Part shown: positions 1 through 5,791 of the stretch, one piece after another | Layout: the number at the start of each line of letters is the position of its first letter | Numbering within the stretch: the first letter of the stretch is position 1 | From: Acidobacteriota bacterium | GTDB taxonomy: Bacteria > Acidobacteriota > Terriglobia > Acidiferrales > UBA7541 | Assembly (NCBI GenBank): GCA_003224135.1 | Contig: QHYO01000199.1 | Location: forward strand, 1 to 9,217 | DNA: 9,217 nt | Reading direction: 5' to 3' | Translations under genes and position numbers: made by a program | The notes under the pieces: generated by a model | What the model saw: only the letters and a program-made list of their open reading frames with translations | Told to the model about the DNA's origin: nothing | Database searches by the model: none

Positions 1-2
1 TC

Positions 3-608
3 GAGAAAGCGCAAAAAGCGTTTGCGGACGCGGGACTTCGCGGTGAAGTTGTGGTAGCCGACAACGGCTCGACGGATGGTTCAATTGAAATTGCGGAAAA
101 GCACGGCGCGCGCGTGATTCCGGTGGCGCAGCGAGGCTATGGTTCGGCATTGAAGGCCGGGATTCGCGCGGCGCGTGGCGCGTTCATCATTATGGGAGAC
201 GCGGATGATAGTTATGATTTTGGGGAAGTCCCGCGTTTTGTGGAGGAATGGCGAAAGGGCAATGAAGTGGTGATGGGCAACCGATTTGCCGGAGAGATCA
301 AGCCGGGAGCGATGCCTTGGCACCACAAATACATTGGCAATCCAGGATTAACGGCACTGCTGAATCTGTTTTTTCACTCTGGGATTCACGACTCACATTG
401 CGGGATGCGCGGATTCACGCGTGAGGTATTCGACCGGATGGATGTGCGCAGCTGCGCGCGAAGACTTCTGAAATTCCTATCACGCTGTGGAAAGACAAGC
501 GTGGGCGTCCGCCACATTTGCGCAGCTTTCGCGATGGCTGGCGGCACACGCGATTCATGCTGCTGTACGCGCCAAACTGGCTGTTTATTTTACCGGGTGG
601 ATTGCTGA
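3..608 (+). CDS. N-terminal catalytic fragment of the frameshifted GT2 glycosyltransferase (5' partial)
   Basis: The frame is open from the left edge (first full codon at 3), so the true start lies outside the window; the GTG at 51 is internal. The visible part covers the second half of the nucleotide-binding region: DNGSTDGSIEIAEKHGARV, then RGYGSALKAGIRAARGAF, the DADD metal site at 198-209, MGNRF, and HCGMRGF shortly before the break. These are standard landmarks of GT2 enzymes of the DPM1/undecaprenyl-phosphate glycosyltransferase type. About the last 50 codons, from about 455 to the stop at 606-608, are out of frame relative to the ancestral protein and rich in Cys and Arg, unlike anything in the family. 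If translated as is, the product keeps the donor site but lacks the conserved segment after HCGMRGF and all membrane anchors, so it is probably inactive. Confidence 0.7.
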   Translation, partial: EKAQKAFADAGLRGEVVVADNGSTDGSIEIAEKHGARVIPVAQRGYGSALKAGIRAARGAFIIMGDADDSYDFGEVPRFVEEWRKGNEVVMGNRFAGEIKPGAMPWHHKYIGNPGLTALLNLFFHSGIHDSHCGMRGFTREVFDRMDVRSCARRLLKFLSRCGKTSVGVRHICAAFAMAGGTRDSCCCTRQTGCLFYRVDC

Positions 609-1087
609 TGGCCCTGGGGCTCTTTCTGACGTGCTGGCTGTTGCCACATCCGCGAAGGCTTTCGCCGCGCGTTGTGCTCGATGTTCACACGATGATTTTT
701 GGCGTGATTTTTACGCTGATGGGCGCGCAGATTCTAGCGACGGGCGCGTTCGCGAAAGTGTTCAGCTACGCGGAGCGATTTGATCGCAACACAGTTTCAC
801 TGAAGCGGCTCTTGAAGCGCGTGACGTTCGAATCGGGATTGTTACTGGGCGGCGTGCTTTTCCTCTTGGGAGTCGCCGGTTGCGCTTACATTACATGGCA
901 ATGGGCGGCGAGTGGATTTGGGCCGCTGCATCAGGTGAGGGAAGTGCTGTTCTGGTCGATGTGGCTGTTCCTGGGAGTGCAAATTATTTTTTCGTCGTTC
1001 TTCCTTAGCATGCTGGGTATCAGCCGCGGCACGTACATTGGGGACTACGATCTCGCGCCGCGCGACCGCAAAGCCGCCGACAAATAG
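518..1087 (+). CDS. C-terminal membrane fragment of the frameshifted GT2 glycosyltransferase
   Basis: This frame is sensible from about 446. The first possible start is TTG at 518 and the first ATG is at 557; no Shine-Dalgarno sequence is seen, so it may not be initiated on its own. It encodes the RSFRDGWRHTRFMLLYAPNW linker typical of this GT2 type. Four membrane spans follow: LFILPGGLLMALGLFLTCWL, a second around MIFGVIFTLMGAQILATGAF, a third around GLLLGGVLFLLGVAGCAYI, and a fourth around WLFLGVQIIFSSFFLSMLG. The short polar tail is DLAPRDRKAADK. This is the membrane part that in intact relatives holds the enzyme at the lipid-linked acceptor. It ends with TAG directly abutting the ATG of the methyltransferase gene, which points to one operon. 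Confidence 0.7.
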   Translation: MRSFRDGWRHTRFMLLYAPNWLFILPGGLLMALGLFLTCWLLPHPRRLSPRVVLDVHTMIFGVIFTLMGAQILATGAFAKVFSYAERFDRNTVSLKRLLKRVTFESGLLLGGVLFLLGVAGCAYITWQWAASGFGPLHQVREVLFWSMWLFLGVQIIFSSFFLSMLGISRGTYIGDYDLAPRDRKAADK

Positions 1088-1642
1088 ATGCCCTACACGG
1101 AGATCGATCATTTCATAGCCAAGATGAGGTTCCGTGCGGCATATCCGTACCTGGGCGCTGGTTCGCGCGTTTGTGATCTGGGATGCGGTCTGGAAATGGC
1201 GTTTCTCGATTTTGCGGAAGATAAAATCGCCCGCGGTGTTGGGATTGATGATCAAGTGGAGAGCGGAACACACGGCCGCTGGCAGCGGATTCACGCGGAT
1301 TTGCGGGGCCGGTTGCCGCTGAATGAGGCACAGTTTGATCACGTGGTGATGCTTGCAGTGTTCGAACATTTAGCGGAGCCAGAATCGGTATTGCGTGAGG
1401 CGTTCCGGATTTTAGCGCCAGGAGGCTCGTTGATCATGACGTGGCCGGCGGCAATGGTGGATCCGATCTTGAACGTTTTGCATACGTTGCATCTGGTGAG
1501 TGACGAGATGGAAAGCGACGAACACCAAAAGCGAATGCCGGTCACTGAAGTGCAGCGGCTGCTTGAACACGTCGGGTTCCGGGAATTTCATCATGAGAAA
1601 TTCGAGCTTGGATTGAACAATTTAATGGTGGCCACCCGCTGA
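1088..1642 (+). CDS. Class I SAM-dependent methyltransferase
   Basis: This is a 184-residue Methyltransf_11/23-like protein. Motif I is VCDLGCG (residues 28-34), which binds SAM. The acidic residue ending strand 2 is in GVGIDD (50-55), the post-I/motif II region is FDHVVMLAVFEHL (83-95), and motif III is RILAPGGSLIMTWP (107-120). The ATG follows the glycosyltransferase stop without any gap (TAG-ATG) and has no clear ribosome binding site, so translation is probably coupled. The protein is shorter than many family members but has a complete Rossmann core and no membrane segment. Location after a membrane glycosyltransferase suggests a methylation step on a lipid-linked sugar or other envelope metabolite; this is inference, and the substrate cannot be read from the sequence. 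The gene runs tail-to-tail into the membrane protein gene 14 bases on. Confidence 0.88.
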   Translation: MPYTEIDHFIAKMRFRAAYPYLGAGSRVCDLGCGLEMAFLDFAEDKIARGVGIDDQVESGTHGRWQRIHADLRGRLPLNEAQFDHVVMLAVFEHLAEPESVLREAFRILAPGGSLIMTWPAAMVDPILNVLHTLHLVSDEMESDEHQKRMPVTEVQRLLEHVGFREFHHEKFELGLNNLMVATR

Positions 1643-1648
1643 CTCGCA

Positions 1649-1673
1649 CTGCCTAGTTATTTGGCAGGCTTTT
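1649..1673 (+). terminator. Weak stem-loop at the convergent junction
   Basis: CTGCC (1649-1653) can pair with GGCAG (1663-1667) around a 9-base loop, followed by GCTTTT (1668-1673). It begins six bases after the methyltransferase stop and could act as a short rho-independent terminator for the + strand unit. It overlaps the last codons of the opposing gene. The stem is only five pairs and the T-run is short, so this is tentative. Confidence 0.3.
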
Positions 1674-3372
1674 CTGAATCGGTTGGCGGCATGTAGGGCT
1701 CCAGGAATGTATTGTCGGTGTCCGGCGTGACGAGCCAAACTTTGCGGTCGCCAAAATATTTGAGCAGTTTTGCGTCTTGCTCCGGATTGATCTCCCGCGC
1801 CCAGACAACTTTTGCGGAATCGATCTCCGCGCCGTTGTAAACCCAGTCATCATGAATGTTGTGGTCTTCAGTGTAGCGCACCATGACGAGGTGTTTGCCC
1901 GTAAGGGCTTCGAGTTTGCGCTGAATCGTGAGGCGGCTCACGTCGCCTTGACAAGTCCAGTAAAAGGTGTCGCAATTTTTTCGCATGACTGCGCTCGCAG
2001 TATCGACCAACAACAAGAGCACCGATGTACGAGCGAAGATTGCGCCCCAACGCCAGCGTTTCCAGCGCATCAGCCGCAAATGTCTTAGCGATTGCAGATA
2101 GAGAAGAATCAAGAGACATGTGACAGGAGCTGCGTAATGCGAGTTGGACCACACGATCAAGTACGTAGCCACTGCGACAAACCCAAAAGTGACCCACGCC
2201 AGACCCATCCGGCGATCGCGAATGACAAAAAATAACGCAGGCAAAGCCAGCAGCATTCCCCACCATGCGAACGCGGAGAAGAAGCGAACGGATTTGAGCC
2301 AAGAAAGGCATTTCACGCTTTGCCAGGAGTGGTCATACTCTGCGCGCTCCCAGCCGTTATAGAAATCTTCGAATTGTTGGTTGCGGTAATGAATTTCCGG
2401 CCTTGATACCTGGAAGAGAAACATTGGCGCGGTGTGATAGGTTCGAACGTTCAGCGCGTTCGGGAAGAGCAGCGGGTTCCCAGTGAGTCGCCAATTGTAG
2501 AAGCTCATAAACGTGGCTGTGAGGAGCAAGATCGCGGCGATGGGAAGCGCGACGGCGCGCCAACGATTCGGTTGTGCCGCCACGGACTTTTGAAACAGCC
2601 AGCGCGCGAGGACGAACAAGGAGGGCAGAGAAAAAATCAGTCCTTCATAAGGGCGACTGTTCGCAAGAATGGCGAGGCCGATTGCGAATAGGATTGCGTC
2701 ACGCGTTCGCGGACAACGCAGAAGCCGGGCGACCGCTCCGAGCAAGAGCGCGCCACCAGTGGCAGCGACGGCACCGCCCCAGTAGCTGTTCACCCAGTAG
2801 CTGGCGATGCCGAATTTCAGCCACGCAATGCTTCCGCCGAGAACTGCCCAACGCGGCGGCAACCAGGCAAGCAGCATCCAGTAGATTACAACGCACATTG
2901 CCGCGCAGCTTAAGAGCACACCGATCCACGGATCGCCCAGCCATTCGCCGAATGCGAGAACGAAGCCTTGCCCTGGCGGATACATTGAAGCGTAGCGTGG
3001 GAACCAGTTGACGTGAAACGTTTCGAGGCTTATCCATACCGGGTGTGATGGATTCGAAAGTCGGCCGTGCGCAAACGTGTCTCCCATGAGCAGATAGCTG
3101 AATTCGTCGTGAATGCCAGGAACGGGAACGGGAAGGCGTGGGAGAAGTGCGACACGGATGGCGATCACTGTAAAAAAAAGCAAAAATCCAGAAAGGAATC
3201 TTCTGAGCGCAAGTGGCGTGACGATTTTCGAAGTCAAGCGAGAGATTCGCTCGCTCGATTGCGGGAAAACGAATTGCAATGCAAGAAGCGCACCCGCGGC
3301 GATCAGGGAGTAATAAAAAGCTCGGACCAGCGGTTGCAGGTCAGGCGGATCGGGGCAGATCATTGCGAGCAC
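1657..3372 (-). CDS. Multi-spanning membrane protein, GT39/ArnT-like glycosyltransferase with C-terminal soluble domain
   Basis: This 571-residue protein has about nine or ten hydrophobic spans, including roughly 17-37, 60-78, 150-170, 200-218, 227-237, 273-290, 366-384, 393-408 and 413-427. After the second span a short loop carries HDEFSYL (88-94), where the acidic pair matches the place of the catalytic Asp/Glu in the first loop of GT-C enzymes of the PMT/ArnT/GT39 group. RYASMYPPGQGF (126-137) follows, a loop also seen in that group. Residues 478-551 form a soluble tail with LVMVRY, DDWVYNGAEID and VVWARE, a distinct module probably exposed outside the membrane. The likely role is transfer of a sugar from a polyprenyl-phosphate donor in the periplasm; the acceptor is unknown. 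The GTG at 3372 is used here, ATG 3363 is an alternative, and neither has a good ribosome binding site. Upstream of the GTG the frame stays open into pilT. Confidence 0.75.
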   Translation of the reverse strand: MLAMICPDPPDLQPLVRAFYYSLIAAGALLALQFVFPQSSERISRLTSKIVTPLALRRFLSGFLLFFTVIAIRVALLPRLPVPVPGIHDEFSYLLMGDTFAHGRLSNPSHPVWISLETFHVNWFPRYASMYPPGQGFVLAFGEWLGDPWIGVLLSCAAMCVVIYWMLLAWLPPRWAVLGGSIAWLKFGIASYWVNSYWGGAVAATGGALLLGAVARLLRCPRTRDAILFAIGLAILANSRPYEGLIFSLPSLFVLARWLFQKSVAAQPNRWRAVALPIAAILLLTATFMSFYNWRLTGNPLLFPNALNVRTYHTAPMFLFQVSRPEIHYRNQQFEDFYNGWERAEYDHSWQSVKCLSWLKSVRFFSAFAWWGMLLALPALFFVIRDRRMGLAWVTFGFVAVATYLIVWSNSHYAAPVTCLLILLYLQSLRHLRLMRWKRWRWGAIFARTSVLLLLVDTASAVMRKNCDTFYWTCQGDVSRLTIQRKLEALTGKHLVMVRYTEDHNIHDDWVYNGAEIDSAKVVWAREINPEQDAKLLKYFGDRKVWLVTPDTDNTFLEPYMPPTDSEKPAK

Positions 3373-3419
3373 GCTGAAGATAATACAGGCGAGGGCGCGC
3401 GTACCAAAACAATTCGCGG

Positions 3420-4634
3420 CTAGCGTTCGATTTCTATTTCGGTGGCCTGCGAGCTGCGCGCTTTGCGGTTCTTTGGATCGTCGAGATAATCCTGCAATTC
3501 GAGGCGTAGATTTCCAGCATTCGTCGCGAAGCCAAGTGCGGTCTCGAAATCGACGAGTCCTTCGCGAATAAATGTATCGAGCACGCCATCGAAATGTTGC
3601 ATACCCTCGGTGCTGCCGTCACGCATCGCGTCAAGCAGCGACTTGCCTTCGCTTTCGCCTTTTTCAACGTACTCACGGGTGCGCATGGTGGACTTCAGAA
3701 TTTCGATCGCCGCAATGCGGCCGGTACCGTCTTTGCGGGGAAGCAAGCGCTGCGAAACGATAAAACGAAATGCTTTACTCAGGCGGGTACGAATTGCTTG
3801 CTGGTCGGCGAGCGGGAACACTCCTACGATGCGTTCCACCGTTTTTGCAGCGTCGATGGTATGCAAAGTGGAAAGCACCAGGTGCCCGGTTTCAGAGGCT
3901 TCAAGCGCGATTTCAATCGTTTCGCGGTCGCGCATTTCGCCGACGAGGATCACCTTCGGGGCCTGTCGCAATGCCGCGCGCAAAGCGAGCGAAAAGGTTG
4001 GCGTGTCGCTGTGCAGTTCGCGCTGGTGGATCGTCGCTTTTTTGTGGCGATGCAGAAATTCAATGGGATCTTCGATGGTCAGAATGTGATAGGCCTTCTC
4101 TTGATTCATTTTGTCAAGAATGGCGGCCAGCGTGGACGATTTTCCGGAGCCGGTCGGCCCTGTCACAAGCACGATGCCGTTACGGAGTTGAACGATTTCC
4201 TCTAACGTCGGGGGCAAGCGAAGATCGTCGGAACTGGGAATACTATCGGGGATTACGCGCATGACAATCGCGCAAGTGCCTCGCTGACGAAATATATTTA
4301 CGCGAAAGCGTCCGACGCCATTGATTCCGTAAGATAAATCTGCAGAGCCGTCTTGTTCGAGTTTGCGAACGGGATGTTCGTTCTTACCCATCAATTCGTA
4401 TGCGATCGCGCGTGTGTCTTCCGGCTTCAAACACTCCAGGCCTTTGAATTTCAGTTCGACGAGTTGTCCACTGATTTCGACCTGCGGCGCGCGTCCGGGC
4501 GAAAAAATCAAGTCGCTGATGTGGCCGCCACTTTTCAGCATCGCGGCGATAAGTTGCGGAACACCAAAAGTGCGCTGTTTAGGTTCGGCCGGGGGATCCG
4601 GCGCTGCATTGACGACAGTTGTAGGGGTGCCCAT
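3420..4634 (-). CDS. pilT: Type IV pilus retraction ATPase, PilT/PilU family
   Basis: This 404-residue hexameric secretion-type ATPase would power pilus retraction at the inner-membrane base of the type IV pilus. The N-terminal PAS-like domain includes GGHISDLIF (36-44), in place of the usual SDLH segment. The RecA-like domain has Walker A GPTGSGKSS (159-167), Asp box ILTIEDPIEF (184-193), Walker B VILVGEMRDRET (228-239, catalytic Glu 233) and His box ETGHLVLSTLHT (248-259). LRQAPKVILVGE resembles PilU, whereas VGEMRD and DAAKTVERIVGVFP resemble PilT. The usual AIRNLIRE motif of PilT is not recognisable near the C-terminus; IREGLVDFETAL (356-367) lies there instead. The length is longer than typical PilT, owing to an about 20-residue Pro/Ala-rich N-terminal extension and an acidic tail. 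The start is ATG 4634 with no obvious ribosome binding site. No other pil genes are in view. The PilT/PilU superfamily call is firm; paralog identity is less so. Confidence 0.88.
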   Translation of the reverse strand: MGTPTTVVNAAPDPPAEPKQRTFGVPQLIAAMLKSGGHISDLIFSPGRAPQVEISGQLVELKFKGLECLKPEDTRAIAYELMGKNEHPVRKLEQDGSADLSYGINGVGRFRVNIFRQRGTCAIVMRVIPDSIPSSDDLRLPPTLEEIVQLRNGIVLVTGPTGSGKSSTLAAILDKMNQEKAYHILTIEDPIEFLHRHKKATIHQRELHSDTPTFSLALRAALRQAPKVILVGEMRDRETIEIALEASETGHLVLSTLHTIDAAKTVERIVGVFPLADQQAIRTRLSKAFRFIVSQRLLPRKDGTGRIAAIEILKSTMRTREYVEKGESEGKSLLDAMRDGSTEGMQHFDGVLDTFIREGLVDFETALGFATNAGNLRLELQDYLDDPKNRKARSSQATEIEIER

Positions 4635-4844
4635 GGTCTGTTGAATCGTGGAAAGGCAAACGAGGCGAGTGGGACGCCATGCCTTCGAGTTCCCAGTGTA
4701 GAGAGATTCGCGAGCTCTTGCGGAAAAAGTGTTCGCAGGGTTGCGTGATGATTAACGCCGGATGATCAAAGCTGCGCCACTTTCATTTGTGAAGTATCAG
4801 CGTTTTGACGCCTTGTCGGTGACGAAAAACGGTGTGCCACGGCC
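4635..4844. other. 210-base intergenic gap upstream of the pilT-like gene
   Basis: This lies between the HAD stop and the pilT-like start, both on the - strand, so it must carry the pilT promoter if that gene is transcribed separately. I see no convincing sigma-70 pair, no sound sigma-54 site, no strong terminator hairpin and no credible small gene. The gap suggests that the regulator operon ends at the HAD gene. Confidence 0.5.
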
Positions 4845-5513
4845 TCAAGCTGTGCCGGAAAGTAATAGCGACATATCTCCATTGCGGCTCGAATCGGCCA
4901 GACGTAGCGAGGCGCAATCCTTCACGATCCAGTCGGCGCCGGCCTGCCGCAGAAAAGCGTCGCGCTCGGTGGTTTGCAATGCGATGACGCGCGCACCTGC
5001 TGCTTTCCCAGCGCGAATTCCCGCTGGCGCGTCTTCGATTACCGTGCAATCCGCGGCAGCAATGCCAAGGAGCTCCGCGCCCTTCCTGTACGGCTCTGGA
5101 TCCGGTTTTCCATTCACGATGTCGTTTGACGTGACGAGTCGCGCCGGAATCGGCAGCCCAGCTACGCGCAGCCTCACGAGGGCCAGCGGTCTGGTACAGG
5201 AGGTCACGATGGTCCAGCCGTTTGCGGGTAGCGTTTGAAGCAATTCGACGGCACCGGGAAGCGCAATGACTCCTTCCACATCCTCAATTTCCATCCGCTC
5301 AACAAAGCTATTTTCCGCCGCGTGGTCAGCATTGGGAAGCAGATCACGAATCGTTGCCAGACTAGGGCGCCCGTGCGCCCGGCGAACGGTTTCCTCCGGA
5401 TCGAACCCATGCTTGTTGGCCCAGATTGTCCACACACGGGCCACGGCGGGAGTCGAATCAACGAGCACCCCATCGAGGTCAAACAATACTGCTTTGCATT
5501 GAATTGTGGTCAT
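4845..5513 (-). CDS. HAD superfamily (subfamily IA) phosphatase, sugar-phosphatase-like
   Basis: This 222-residue soluble hydrolase should dephosphorylate a small metabolite, possibly a sugar or polyol phosphate. Motif I is DLDGVLVDS (12-20) with nucleophile Asp12 and acid/base Asp14. Motif II is IVTSCT (102-107), the motif III Lys is in NGKPDPEPY (134-142), and the Mg-binding acidic pair is in VIEDAPAG (158-165). The alpha-helical cap lies at about 18-85 and includes RRAHGRPSLATI, like the YfbT/GPP-type enzymes with an HG(R/V) motif. All catalytic residues are present. The ATG at 5513 places the nucleophile at residue 12, as expected. A longer open frame runs upstream to 5702, but it would overlap the zinc-finger gene and add an unrelated basic extension. 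It starts 14 bases after the zinc-finger stop, so it is probably co-transcribed with the two-component operon. The natural substrate cannot be deduced. Confidence 0.87.
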   Translation of the reverse strand: MTTIQCKAVLFDLDGVLVDSTPAVARVWTIWANKHGFDPEETVRRAHGRPSLATIRDLLPNADHAAENSFVERMEIEDVEGVIALPGAVELLQTLPANGWTIVTSCTRPLALVRLRVAGLPIPARLVTSNDIVNGKPDPEPYRKGAELLGIAAADCTVIEDAPAGIRAGKAAGARVIALQTTERDAFLRQAGADWIVKDCASLRLADSSRNGDMSLLLSGTA

Positions 5514-5527
5514 GCGAAATGATGCAA

Positions 5528-5791
5528 TTACGCTTCGAGCTCTACTTGATCCACAAAGCACCACATCCAGTTTTCGCCGGGCTCGATGGATTGCATGATA
5601 GGATGTTTGGTCACGTGGAAATGTTTCGTTGCGTGCTTGTTCTTGGACGAGTCGCAACACCCAACGTGACCGCACTCGCGGCAAAGCCGCAAGTGCACCC
5701 AATCATCGCCCATTTTCAGGCATTCTTCGCATCCCTTTGTGTGCGGGCGCACATTCTTAATGTGGCTGGTGTGGGAACAAACAGAGCTCAT
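5528..5791 (-). CDS. Stand-alone UBP-type zinc finger protein
   Basis: This 87-residue protein is almost entirely one ZnF-UBP domain, the fold that in eukaryotic USP5 and HDAC6 binds the free C-terminal Gly-Gly of ubiquitin. Candidate zinc ligands are C5 and H7, C21 and C24, C37 and C40, C45, H53, H57 and H63, in the order of the three-zinc HDAC6 type. W31 and W77 with F79 match aromatic residues around the diglycine pocket. The Gly-Arg-Tyr that follows the equivalent of C45 in HDAC6 is replaced here by C46-D47-S48, so ubiquitin-like binding is doubtful. The function in bacteria is not known to me. The start is the ATG at 5791, which overlaps the kinase stop as ATGA and has a strong AAAGGAGGG site just upstream; an open frame extends to 6076 but lies inside the kinase gene. 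It is coupled to the kinase and followed by the HAD gene. Confidence 0.9.
   Translation of the reverse strand: MSSVCSHTSHIKNVRPHTKGCEECLKMGDDWVHLRLCRECGHVGCCDSSKNKHATKHFHVTKHPIMQSIEPGENWMWCFVDQVELEA

Larger units (their letters stand above)
1..1087 (+). pseudogene. GT2 family glycosyltransferase with C-terminal membrane domain, frameshifted and 5'-truncated by the window
   Basis: Read together, two frames make one GT2 enzyme of the dolichyl-phosphate-mannose-synthase-like type. The first frame gives a GT-A catalytic domain with DNGSTDGS near 57-80 and the metal-binding GDADDSYD near 195-218. The other frame continues with the family's TLWKDKRGRPPHLRSFRDGW region and four hydrophobic segments. 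The switch lies near 445-460. The first frame is normal through FDRMDVRS and then turns into Cys/Arg-rich nonsense up to a stop at 606-608. The second frame picks up sensible sequence at AQLRAKTSEIP (446 onward). From the family, a stretch like TGMEFASEMVIKA of about 12-14 residues belongs between them, so roughly 37 or 40 bases appear lost. The enzyme would move a sugar from a nucleotide donor, probably to a lipid carrier at the inner membrane. Either this is a true pseudogene or the sequence has an assembly error here. Confidence 0.8.

Noticed and set aside
3594..4205. 203-codon + strand open frame opposite the pilT-like gene
   Set aside because: Antisense shadow of a clear ATPase; sequence is not family-like and has no ribosome binding site.
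4826..4841. Possible sigma-54 site on the - strand (TGGCAC, five bases, TTTTC)
   Set aside because: The -24 half looks right, but the essential GC of the -12 half is missing, and it is about 190 bases from the pilT-like start.
4815..4844. Possible terminator after the HAD gene
   Set aside because: A TTTTT run follows GGCACACCG on the - strand, but I could not find complementary arms for a stable stem; the GGCAC copies are direct, not inverted.
5514..5702. N-terminal extension of the HAD frame up to 5702
   Set aside because: It overlaps the zinc-finger gene, is basic and low in family likeness, and ATG 5513 puts the DxD motif at the usual position.
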